The notes below the pieces were generated by a model. That model searched no databases, was not told the DNA's origin, and saw only the letters and a program-made list of their open reading frames with translations. The translations under genes and the position numbers were made by a program. From Micavibrio aeruginosavorus (GTDB lineage: Bacteria; Pseudomonadota; Alphaproteobacteria; Micavibrionales; Micavibrionaceae): a stretch of 18,609 bases of DNA. The stretch is taken from positions 1 to 18,609 of the forward strand of contig QFQB01000029.1 in NCBI GenBank assembly GCA_003241475.1, read 5' to 3'. Positions 7,027 to 13,776 of this stretch are shown one piece after another; positions within the stretch are counted from its first letter, which is position 1, and every line of letters begins with the position of its first letter.

Positions 7027-8088
7027 ATGCGCGTGATTTTGCTCCTGTTAACGGTTTTTGCCCTGTTGCCGTTCCTTGGCACGCACAAAGCGTACGCGCA
7101 AGGCAAAACCCCGCCATCCCTTGTGAAAATCATCCATAAACCCAGCTTTTCCCTGCCCTTGGACTGTACGTACGGGGTGGATTGCTGGATTTTGAACTAC
7201 GCTGACCGCGGCCCTGACAAAGACGGAGCAGAAACCGATCTTGCGTGCGCGCACCGCACCTATGACGGTCATAAGGGGGTCGATTTCGCCCTGCCCGATC
7301 TGGCGGCGCGGGATCGCGGGGTTGCCGTTCGCGCCGGCGCGGCCGGAACAGTCCTCAAAGCCCGCGACGGTCAGGACGACCATTTTCCGCTGACCGAAGA
7401 AGAAGAAACCGCGATCAAGACCGCGCGCACCGAATGCGGCAACGCCGTGTTGATCGACCATGGCGACGGCTGGCAAAGCCTGTCCTGCCACATGAAGCGC
7501 GGATCGATCGCCGTCAAGCCCGGCCAGAAAGTCAAAGCGGGCGATAAAATAGGCATGGTCGGCTCCTCGGGCCTGACGCAATTTCCGCATCTGCATTTCG
7601 GCCTCACGCACAACGGTGCGGTGATCGATCCGCTGACCGGCGCGGACATCGCAACGCCTTGCGGACGCGACAAGGGCGCTTCGCTTTTCAGCAAAAGCCT
7701 GAAGATCGCCTATGAGCCGCTCGTTATCACAACAGCCGGATTTAAAAACGCCGCGCCGACGATGGAAGAACTGGAAAAAGATTCCGCGCCCGCGACAAAA
7801 CTCTCGGCATCCGGCAAATCCCTCGTCTTTTATGCGATCGCGCTGGGCGTGCGCGAAAAAGACTCTGTCGCGCTGACCATTTTGGACCCGCGCAGGAAAA
7901 CCTACGCCGCTATTGAAAAAATCATGGACAAGGACCGCGCCCGCCAGATGTTGTTTGCCGGACGCGCCATTCCTGAAAACGCCCCGCTTGAGGCAGGCAC
8001 CTACACAGGCCGCATCGTTGTCAAGCGCTCCGGTAAAGATGGCAAGGACCAAATTTTTGAAAAAGAAAGCCTTGTCGAAATAGAATAA
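7027..8088 (+). CDS. Exported M23 (LytM/NlpD-type) metallopeptidase
   Basis: This 353-aa protein starts with a signal peptide (about 1-24, cleavage AYA-Q) and should act in the periplasm on peptidoglycan. The M23 motifs are GHKGVDFAL with zinc ligands H82 and D86, H155 in SCHMKRGS, and HLH at 188-190 with ligand H190, so it appears catalytically complete. Several cysteines (C47, C53, C74, C137, C154, C212) may form disulfides. The catalytic part ends near 215; the remaining 140 residues look beta-rich and I do not recognise them. No clear ribosome-binding site precedes ATG 7027. The gene ends 2 nt from the convergent Smr gene. Confidence 0.9.
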   Translation: MRVILLLLTVFALLPFLGTHKAYAQGKTPPSLVKIIHKPSFSLPLDCTYGVDCWILNYADRGPDKDGAETDLACAHRTYDGHKGVDFALPDLAARDRGVAVRAGAAGTVLKARDGQDDHFPLTEEEETAIKTARTECGNAVLIDHGDGWQSLSCHMKRGSIAVKPGQKVKAGDKIGMVGSSGLTQFPHLHFGLTHNGAVIDPLTGADIATPCGRDKGASLFSKSLKIAYEPLVITTAGFKNAAPTMEELEKDSAPATKLSASGKSLVFYAIALGVREKDSVALTILDPRRKTYAAIEKIMDKDRARQMLFAGRAIPENAPLEAGTYTGRIVVKRSGKDGKDQIFEKESLVEIE

Positions 8089-8090
8089 TT

Positions 8091-8702
8091 TTAAAGAGAG
8101 GGGCCGCGGTCGCGCTTCAAATACAAATACCACGCCCCGCTCCCGCCATCCTTTGGAGCCGCCGGATAGAGTTTTAAAACAATGTCGCGAAGCGGCGGAA
8201 TTGATACCCATTGCGGAAGTTTTTCCTTCAAAACGCCCATCGGCGCATCATCGTAAAAACGCCCTTCGCGCGGCTTGCTTCGGCCTCCTTTGCCCGTGAT
8301 GACCAGAATGCACCGCTTACCGCCTGCATGCGCGGCCAGAACAAACTGGTTCAAAAGGCGGTGCGCTTGTTCCTGATTATATCCATGCAAATCAAGCGTA
8401 CCCTCAATGCGAAGCTTGCCGCGCTGCAGCTTTAAATCTGTGTTGCCGTCCAGTTGCGGCGGCTGGCGCGAAATTTTTGAATTTACAGGCGCCGCAAGTG
8501 CAGTTTTTTGTTTTTGTAATACGACTGGTCTCGCGGGAGCGACGGGCAGAAGTGGGATTTCCGCCTCTTCTTCATCCACATCATCTTTTTGGAGCTTTTT
8601 TACATCTTGAGTGGCGCTACGCCAGAGGCGCTTCTCGTCACCGCTTAAAACACGGCCCTTGCCTGTCTTTCCTTTTTCGCTATCGCCCTTTTTCGCGCCC
8701 AT
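8091..8702 (-). CDS. Smr domain protein (DUF1813/MutS2 C-terminal type)
   Basis: This 203-aa protein has a lysine-rich start, then LSGDEKRLWRSATQDVKKL (19-37), which resembles the N-terminus of alphaproteobacterial Smr proteins. A proline/alanine-rich linker follows (about 45-85), then the Smr domain: LDLHGYNQEQAHRLL (103-117), VITGKGG (134-140) and a GSGAWYLYLKR end (187-197). Smr domains are nucleases or nucleic-acid-binding modules. A standalone protein of this size is widespread in the class, but its exact role is unsettled. No strong ribosome-binding site precedes ATG 8702, so the first 17 residues are uncertain. From memory, Smr genes lie near hslU in several alphaproteobacteria, consistent with this position. 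Confidence 0.9.
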   Translation of the reverse strand: MGAKKGDSEKGKTGKGRVLSGDEKRLWRSATQDVKKLQKDDVDEEEAEIPLLPVAPARPVVLQKQKTALAAPVNSKISRQPPQLDGNTDLKLQRGKLRIEGTLDLHGYNQEQAHRLLNQFVLAAHAGGKRCILVITGKGGRSKPREGRFYDDAPMGVLKEKLPQWVSIPPLRDIVLKLYPAAPKDGGSGAWYLYLKRDRGPSL

Positions 8703-8763
8703 GCAACCAGCAATAGCTGAAAACTTTTTCTTTTGCCAATCGTTTAAGGCATACTAGAGAAGA

Positions 8764-8783
8764 ATGGACAACCATGGACAACC
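8764..8783 (+). repeat. Tandem 10-bp direct repeat
   Basis: ATGGACAACC occurs twice head to tail (8764-8773 and 8774-8783), directly upstream of the gene starting at 8787. The unit contains an ATG, so the duplication adds a possible start codon in another frame. Confidence 0.95.
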
Positions 8784-8790
8784 TTTATGA
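8764..8790 (+). promoter_or_regulatory. Possible 8-codon leader ORF coupled to the next gene
   Basis: From ATG 8764, 8 codons read MDNHGQPL and stop with TGA at 8788-8790, overlapping the downstream ATG 8787 in ATGA. AGAGAAG lies just upstream of this first ATG, while ATG 8787 has no ribosome-binding site of its own. Translational coupling through a leader peptide would explain this. The evidence is positional only. Confidence 0.3.
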
Positions 8791-9554
8791 ATCGTCTAAA
8801 GATTTACTGTATCGCTTTTCTTCTTGCCCTTTCTCTGGGCGCCCTTGAGGCATACGCGCAAGATGCACGCGAACCGGCCGAAGCCGAAGATGTCGCCATC
8901 GCCTTTTTCAAAACAGCCGGCACAAACCCGGATTTCGAGCTATGGGCCAAAAATTCCCTCAATTATAAAACCGCGCCGCCGCGCAAAGCCGCCCTCGCGC
9001 TTGATACGGAAAAACAGCGGTTGATGCATAAATGGCGCGATTACAATCCGGAAGAAGACGTTCTAGAAGTCCGCGCGAAAATCAACGTCGAGCTCAAGGC
9101 GACGACAAACAAGGAAGGCTCGCAAAGCTACTGGATGTATCTGCTGTTTGATGCGGGAGAAGTAACCTACCTCCCCTATGAGTATCAGCAGTACAAGTTT
9201 GCGATCATACCTGAAAGGATCGAGAGCTTGATGATACAACCCATACAGCGTGAACAATTCGACCTTATTCAGGCGAATCTAAAAGGCGAGACGGCGGGAA
9301 AGGCTTATCTCGACCTGCAGCTCAAACCTTCCAAAGCTTATATCAACCAGCCTTATATTATCGACGATACCGAACAATGGGCCTTGCTGGCCGATGTCGC
9401 CGCAATGTCCTTGCGTTCGCGCGAAAAGGGCAACCGCCTTTTATGGACCTATGGGGCGGAGTGGTACACCACGCCACAGACGCAAGAATTGCGCGACCTG
9501 TATCAGCGCCCGGGTGAAGCAAGCACATCGCAAAGCCCGCTATCAATCCCGTAA
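8787..9554 (+). CDS. Secreted protein of unknown function
   Basis: This 255-aa protein has a clear signal peptide: MNRLK, hydrophobic core YCIAFLLALSLGAL, and cleavage after AYA near residue 24. The mature part has no transmembrane helix and no cysteine, so it is a soluble periplasmic or exported protein. It is rich in aromatic and charged residues, with a beta-like central stretch (YWMYLLFDAGEVTYLPYEY, 115-133) and a Gln-rich helix around 150-166. I do not recognise a family. Genes on either side are unrelated by sequence. No ribosome-binding site precedes the ATG; a leader ORF may drive it. Confidence 0.82.
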   Translation: MNRLKIYCIAFLLALSLGALEAYAQDAREPAEAEDVAIAFFKTAGTNPDFELWAKNSLNYKTAPPRKAALALDTEKQRLMHKWRDYNPEEDVLEVRAKINVELKATTNKEGSQSYWMYLLFDAGEVTYLPYEYQQYKFAIIPERIESLMIQPIQREQFDLIQANLKGETAGKAYLDLQLKPSKAYINQPYIIDDTEQWALLADVAAMSLRSREKGNRLLWTYGAEWYTTPQTQELRDLYQRPGEASTSQSPLSIP

Positions 9555-9635
9555 ACAGGAAAGCCAAATTTAAGGCCCGAAAACGCCCCTATTTCGCAAT
9601 ATTCTTTCGTTATGCTAGAATAGAGGCGTAAGCGG

Positions 9636-9661
9636 CTTGAATGCCGGACTTGAATGCCGGA
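9636..9661 (+). repeat. Tandem 13-bp direct repeat across a start codon
   Basis: CTTGAATGCCGGA occurs twice head to tail (9636-9648 and 9649-9661). Each copy carries an ATG (9641 and 9654). Because 13 is not a multiple of three, the two ATGs are in different frames; only the first opens the long reading frame. Confidence 0.95.
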
Positions 9662-10246
9662 AAGGAATTGGCGTTGTTCTCGCAACTCGGACCCTTGTTC
9701 AGGAGCCATCTGCGGCAGGCTGAAAAGTCTGACGCCCGCTTGGACATCCCGCGCGAGGAAAAACACGGCCAGGGCAAGAAGAACGACGATAAAAGCGACA
9801 CGGAAGACACCAGTGCTCTTTGGGAAGACAGCACACTGGTCAGCGTCGAAGCTTTGAAAACATTTCTGCTCGAATTTTTAAAAACCCGCGGCGAAACATC
9901 CGGCGCACAAACTGCCGGCCAAACGCAAGAACCGTCCGCCTACACAGATCTCACGCCCGAATATCGGCCGCCCGTAAACAACCGCGCCGCCAGAGCCGTC
10001 AAGGCCTATGGCGCCATCGCCGCGCAAACCGCGCCGCCGCCGGAGCCGCCCGTAGCGCCATCCGAACCCATTGACCTTGGTGACCTTCTTCAGGCAGATG
10101 AATTGCGCACCATTCACGGCTTGATTGCGGATCTTGACGGATTTACGCGGAGCGGCACAACGCATCTGGTGATTGAAAAAGCGGATACATTTCTTGAAGC
10201 GCTGGTGCAGGCCGTACGTGCCGAAAAAAACAAGGCAACACCTTAA
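9641..10246 (+). CDS. Protein of unknown function, disordered centre
   Basis: This is a 201-aa cytoplasmic protein with no recognised family. Residues 5-25 are helical, 30-60 strongly charged (KHGQGKKNDDKSDTED), 66-82 helical (VSVEALKTFLLEFLK), 85-145 low complexity with a PPPEPPVAPSEP stretch, and 145-195 a compact helical region (DLGDLLQADELRTIHGLIAD). The start is uncertain: ATG 9641 lies inside a tandem duplication and has no ribosome-binding site. A TTG at 9674 preceded by AAAGGA would give a protein 11 residues shorter. Its stop interlocks with the winged-helix gene stop in TTAA at 10243-10246. Confidence 0.7.
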   Translation: MPDLNAGKELALFSQLGPLFRSHLRQAEKSDARLDIPREEKHGQGKKNDDKSDTEDTSALWEDSTLVSVEALKTFLLEFLKTRGETSGAQTAGQTQEPSAYTDLTPEYRPPVNNRAARAVKAYGAIAAQTAPPPEPPVAPSEPIDLGDLLQADELRTIHGLIADLDGFTRSGTTHLVIEKADTFLEALVQAVRAEKNKATP

Positions 10247-10830
10247 ACGGGTATTTTATAACCCGCACCGTCGGTTAAAAGGATTTCGGGCTTGGCCGGA
10301 TCGCTCTCTATTTTCTGCCGTAGTCTGTAAATATGCGTCTCCAGCGTATGGGTTTCGACCCCTTGCGCATAGGCCCAAACAGCGTCGAGTAGCGTCTGCC
10401 GCGATACAGGCATGCCCTCGGCTTCTTTAAGATAAATCAGGATCGCCGTCTCTTTGTCCGTCAGGCGTAGCGGGGCCTGTCCTTCTAGGATCCAGAGGTT
10501 TTCGCGCGTATCGAGTATCGCGGGACCGATCGGAACTTGGGCAGGGCCGCTCTGCGAAGCCAAGCGTACACGCACCAGGATGTCGATCAGATTCCCTGCT
10601 TTTAACGGGGCGGTAACGACGCGTACATTTTCCGGATCGCTCGCTTGTTTACTCCCGAGGCGGAAAAAGCTGGCCTCGGTGACGTCGGCAGGACATTCGC
10701 ACTCGCCCGACAAAAGAACGGCGCTGGCGTTATCCGCACTTGCTTCCCAGCCTGCAAGGCGGGCAATCTCTTCCAAATAAGCGGCCTGCGCGCGCGTGTC
10801 GGCAAAAATGCCCAGCTTTGGCAATGACAT
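10243..10830 (-). CDS. OmpR-type winged-helix regulator with degenerate receiver
   Basis: This 195-aa protein has a C-terminal OmpR/PhoB-type winged helix (about 105-193): LTDKETAILIYL, recognition region VETHTLETHIYRLRQKI and wing LLTDGAGYKIPV. The N-terminal 100 residues resemble a receiver fold (GIFADTRAQAAYLEEIARLAGW, then ASAVLLS), but the acidic pocket and the phosphoacceptor Asp are not where they should be; AVLLS replaces the usual hydrophobic-D strand end. It therefore probably works without phosphorylation. No sensor kinase is nearby. GAGGA lies about 9 nt upstream of the ATG. It is transcribed away from the sigma-54-type promoter of the next gene. Confidence 0.87.
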   Translation of the reverse strand: MSLPKLGIFADTRAQAAYLEEIARLAGWEASADNASAVLLSGECECPADVTEASFFRLGSKQASDPENVRVVTAPLKAGNLIDILVRVRLASQSGPAQVPIGPAILDTRENLWILEGQAPLRLTDKETAILIYLKEAEGMPVSRQTLLDAVWAYAQGVETHTLETHIYRLRQKIESDPAKPEILLTDGAGYKIPV

Positions 10831-10927
10831 GCGGAATTTTCCTCGTAGAGGTCCGCCGATTGCGGCCCCTACCCTGACTAACCCATTGATTCCATGTTGT
10901 CCAGAGCTTGTCTGTCGCGTGCCGGCG

Positions 10928-10944
10928 CTGGCACGGCTTTTGCA
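10928..10944 (+). promoter_or_regulatory. Sigma-54 (RpoN) promoter match
   Basis: CTGGCACGGCTTTTGCA fits the RpoN consensus YTGGCACGRNNNTTGCW at every defined position. The -24 GG is at 10930-10931 and the -12 GC at 10942-10943, with the required 10 bp between. Transcription should start near 10954, pointing into the gene with candidate starts at 10959 and 11031. Such a full match is very unlikely by chance in 18.6 kb. RpoN promoters need an AAA+ enhancer-binding activator, which is not encoded in this window. Confidence 0.75.
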
Positions 10945-10958
10945 ATTTTTTCAAGGTC

Positions 10959-11618
10959 ATGCTGGAGCAAAACGCCGCCTTTAACCCTACCGCCCCGAAC
11001 GATGCCGGATTCAAAGCCTGGCAGGGATCGATGACGCGCGCCGCCATGCGTTACGATGTCTCCGAACGGACGGCAGGACCAATGCCCGTGTTCAGCAAAA
11101 TGGTCTGGTCGGCAAGCGAGACCTCAGCAACGCCATCGCCCGCAACATCCTCCACGCCCATGGGCGTTGCCATAGACGAGCCCATCGCAACCGCTACGAA
11201 GGATTCTGCGCAAAATGACGAATACAGCTTCAACGATGTGCTCGACATCATTAATCCGCTGCAACATCTGCCTGTGATCGGAACACTCTACCGCAAGTTC
11301 ACCGGCGATACGATCAAACCCATGAGCGATATCATAGGCGGCGCGATTTTCGGCGGACCGATCGGCGCGGTGGCAAGCACCGTCAATGTCTGCGTGAAAG
11401 GCACCACAGGCAAGGATATCACGGAAAACGCTTTTGCTATGGCTGGTCTCGATGTCACGCCTGACGGCGATAAACCCGTAATTCAGTACGACATTCCAAA
11501 GGATGAAATAAAGTTGGCATCGGCCACTATTTCAGATGCCAACGCAGCCTACATCGCTGCAGACGGACGTAAGAATTTCGCCGCGCAACGCGCTTCCGGC
11601 CAAATTTGGAACGTTTAA
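10959..11618 (+). CDS. Protein of unknown function downstream of a sigma-54 promoter
   Basis: From ATG 10959 (AAGG 4 nt upstream) the product is 219 aa. An in-frame ATG at 11031, with AGGG 7 nt before it, would give 195 aa and leave a leader of about 77 nt after the predicted RpoN start. The reading frame opens as far up as 10908, but that start would put the promoter inside the gene. The N-terminal half is Ser/Thr/Ala-rich and probably disordered. The core, NDVLDIINPLQHLPVIGTL and then IGGAIFGGPIGAVAS, looks like a glycine-rich amphipathic or membrane-associating hairpin. I recall similar unnamed proteins in other alphaproteobacteria, with no known function. Confidence 0.75.
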   Translation: MLEQNAAFNPTAPNDAGFKAWQGSMTRAAMRYDVSERTAGPMPVFSKMVWSASETSATPSPATSSTPMGVAIDEPIATATKDSAQNDEYSFNDVLDIINPLQHLPVIGTLYRKFTGDTIKPMSDIIGGAIFGGPIGAVASTVNVCVKGTTGKDITENAFAMAGLDVTPDGDKPVIQYDIPKDEIKLASATISDANAAYIAADGRKNFAAQRASGQIWNV

Positions 11619-12273
11619 ATCCGCGCGCAAAAAGAGCCGTGCCGATCCGCACATGCGTCGCGCCCAGAGCAACCGCCTTTTCAAAATCTCCGCTCATCCC
11701 CATGCTGAGGTTTTTCAATCCCAAATCCGCCGCCATCTTTTTGAGCAAGGCAAAATGCAAAGCGGGCGCGTCATCGACGGGCGGAATGCACATAAGGCCC
11801 GTCACGTTCAAGCCGAGAGCGCGGCAGTATGCTAAAAACGTAGGCGCTTCTTCGGGCGCGATGCCGGACTTTTGCTCTTCTTCGCCCGTGTTGACCTGAA
11901 TGAAGCACGGAAGATCCCTGCCCTGCTTTTTCATTTCGGCGGCCAGAGCGTCCGCCAGCCTTTCCCGGTCCAGCGTTTCAATGACATCGAACAGCGCAAC
12001 GGCATCCTTGACCTTGTTGGTCTGCAAAGGACCGATCAAATGAAGCTTCAAATCCGGATGCGAAGTGCGGCGCGATGCCCAATGCTCCTGCGCTTCTTGC
12101 ACTTTGTTTTCACCGAACAAGCGGTGCCCTATTGCCAAAGCCGCATCCAGCGCTTGGCCGCTTTGCGTCTTGGTAACGGCGACGAGTTGCGCTACCCCCT
12201 CTTCCCGGCCCGCTACGCGTTCGGCGCGGCGGATTTTTTTGAAAGTCTCTTCGAAATTTTGTGCGATGGTCAT
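11527..12273 (-). CDS. yggS: YggS/PROSC family PLP-binding protein, probable 3' frameshift
   Basis: This is a YggS-family (PLPBP) protein, a fold-type III PLP-binding protein that acts in vitamin B6 homeostasis and has no known enzyme activity. Motifs: LVAVTKTQ with the PLP lysine K35, FGENKVQEAQEHW (53-65), LHLIGPLQTNK (77-87), VNTGEEEQKSG (127-137), LMCIPP, LSMGMSGDFEKAVALGATHVRIGTALF. As read the protein is 248 aa and its last 31 residues are basic and unlike the family, overlapping the convergent gene by 92 nt. Adding one T to the T5 run (11633-11629 on the minus strand) changes the end to ALFCARI-stop, 219 aa, matching the family's FGAR ending. Either a frameshift or a sequence error is likely. 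Confidence 0.92.
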   Translation of the reverse strand: MTIAQNFEETFKKIRRAERVAGREEGVAQLVAVTKTQSGQALDAALAIGHRLFGENKVQEAQEHWASRRTSHPDLKLHLIGPLQTNKVKDAVALFDVIETLDRERLADALAAEMKKQGRDLPCFIQVNTGEEEQKSGIAPEEAPTFLAYCRALGLNVTGLMCIPPVDDAPALHFALLKKMAADLGLKNLSMGMSGDFEKAVALGATHVRIGTALFARGFKRSKFGRKRVARRNSYVRLQRCRLRWHLK

Positions 12274-12307
12274 GGCAAAAACCCTACAAAGATTGACGCC
12301 AAAAAGA

Positions 12308-12333
12308 AAGAGGCGCCGGTAAGGGCGCCTCTT
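12308..12333 (-). terminator. Rho-independent terminator after the porin gene
   Basis: A perfect 10-bp stem AAGAGGCGCC / GGCGCCTCTT (12324-12333 with 12308-12317) closes a 6-nt loop. On the minus strand it is followed by TCTTTTT, and it begins 22 nt after the porin stop. It separates the porin unit from yggS. The plus-strand side also has a T6 run about 5 nt away, so it may act in both directions. Confidence 0.88.
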
Positions 12334-12354
12334 CGTATTTTTTGTCAGCTTCGA

Positions 12355-13404
12355 TTAGAAGTTGAACTGAACGCCGCCGAGGACAGCAACTTTGTCGTCG
12401 TCATCGGAACCGGTTGTGTCAACATCAACATACTGCAAAGAACCGCGCAACGTCAGACCTTGCGTAACCGTGTAAACAACGCCGGTTGCGTAGCGGTCTG
12501 CTTCGAGTTCATCGTCAGCATCTTTGTTCATGTAGGAAGCGCCGAACTGGAAAGGACCAGTCGTGTAGTCAGCGCCGAGAACCAGCGTGTCAACATCAAC
12601 ATCGCCTTCATCAACTTCGAGTTCGGTGTAAGCAGCGCCGAGGCCGAAGGCTCCGATATCAAAGTCTGCACCGATGTTCCACTCGTTCGTGTCGGAGCTG
12701 TCGCCTTGCGTGTAACCGCCGCCGAGAGCGTAGCCAACATTGTTGAACGTGCCTTCGTAACGAACGGCACCTTCGTAAGCAGCGCCGATAACATCTTCGG
12801 AGAAGCCAGCCAGACCGGAAGCCGAGTTGATGTCAGCATCGGAGTCTTCATCCGTGATGTCTTCAATTTCAGGCGTGTAGGACAAGCCGAACTGCAGACC
12901 GGACCAGTTTGGAGACAGGTAGGTGATCTTTTCAGAGTAGCCCGTCAGGTCGTTGTCGTAGTCAAGACCATCAGCCGACGTGAAATCGCCCGTAAAGTCG
13001 AACGGGTTGATGTACTGACGCAGACCGTCAACGTTGGAGTCGGCGGAAGGAGCAGCAACCTGCAGGAGGTAAGCGGCGCCGTCTTCGGAACCGAGGTTAA
13101 CGCGACCGAGGGAAGAAGCCAGGTACAGGTAGGATTCTTCAACCGTGTCGGCATCATCGCCGCCATCGGCTTCGAGTTCAGCGTGGAAACCGTAGGTCAG
13201 ACCATTGTCAGCCGTACCTTCAGCGTTGAAGTGCAACTCGGATTCACGCAACATGTCGAAGTCATGCGTGTCGCCGGAGTTGTCAGCCCAACCCAAGTAG
13301 TTCTTCGTGTGACCGCCAACCGTAACGTCGACTTGCGCCATTGCAGGAGCAGCAGCGAAAGCAACGCCGACGAGGGCAGCACTGCAAAGCAGAATTTTTT
13401 TCAT
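12355..13404 (-). CDS. Gram-negative outer-membrane porin, acidic
   Basis: I chose ATG 13404 because GGAGGA lies 7 nt upstream and a classical signal peptide follows (MKKILLCSAALVGVAFAAAPAMA, cleavage before Q24); the frame stays open upstream to 13548 without such support. The 349-aa precursor has alternating beta-strand patterns throughout, YTELEVDEG- and FGLSYTPEIE-like strands joined by Asp/Glu-rich loops, and ends in Phe (GGVQFNF), the BAM recognition signature. It is a trimeric general-porin type (Porin_4-like) by appearance. The mature protein is extremely acidic. Strong ribosome-binding site, strong terminator and biased codons point to high expression. The codon bias also keeps the opposite strand open for over 500 codons. 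Confidence 0.9.
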   Translation of the reverse strand: MKKILLCSAALVGVAFAAAPAMAQVDVTVGGHTKNYLGWADNSGDTHDFDMLRESELHFNAEGTADNGLTYGFHAELEADGGDDADTVEESYLYLASSLGRVNLGSEDGAAYLLQVAAPSADSNVDGLRQYINPFDFTGDFTSADGLDYDNDLTGYSEKITYLSPNWSGLQFGLSYTPEIEDITDEDSDADINSASGLAGFSEDVIGAAYEGAVRYEGTFNNVGYALGGGYTQGDSSDTNEWNIGADFDIGAFGLGAAYTELEVDEGDVDVDTLVLGADYTTGPFQFGASYMNKDADDELEADRYATGVVYTVTQGLTLRGSLQYVDVDTTGSDDDDKVAVLGGVQFNF

Positions 13405-13776
13405 TTTAATTCCTCCAAATATTTTAAAGCATTTCTTAGAGAGGTCCGAACGGACCGATGTAAGAAACACACCCGGAACCCTCCGAGTGATGCCATCATT
13501 TAGTCCCATGCCTGCCATATGGTCAACGAACGGAAGCGGGCCAGACATATTTTGATACAGGTCTGTTGCAATTCTGCCACAACGGCACGTACGGCCCTTT
13601 ATACGATTATGAAAAGTTTAAATGGGGAAAGAATTCAGAAGAAAAACCGCAGATTTCCGCAAGATTGGGCGTAACTTTGCACGTTGTTGCACAGCCCCTT
13701 GAGCGGCGTGGGGCGGCATGCTAATCAATCCAACAGCTAACGGCCCCTACAAGGGCCTCAAAGGAGATATGACGAC
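13405..13776. other. Intergenic region between porin and DUF3576 lipoprotein genes
   Basis: This 372-bp spacer contains no gene I can support. It must hold divergent promoters, though I found no convincing -35/-10 pair. Seen in it: the porin ribosome-binding site; a short hairpin GGTCCG-AA-CGGACC (13443-13456) in the porin leader; two TTGCAC repeats 10 bp apart (13677-13682, 13687-13692), one helical turn, a possible regulator site; and a small stem GGCCC-N6-GGGCC (13742-13757) just before the ribosome-binding site AAGGAG (13761-13766) of the lipoprotein gene. Confidence 0.6.

Noticed and set aside
7048..8211. A 387-codon minus-strand open frame over the M23 peptidase gene
   Set aside because: It is antisense to a gene with a signal peptide and complete M23 motifs; its composition is Arg/Gly/Phe-rich shadow sequence.
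11872..13503. A 543-codon plus-strand open frame across yggS and the porin gene
   Set aside because: It is antisense to two well-supported genes, has no ribosome-binding site or family motif, and results from the porin's strong codon bias.
13405..13548. Longer porin start at 13548
   Set aside because: It would bury a classical signal peptide behind 48 residues; ATG 13404 has a strong GGAGGA site.
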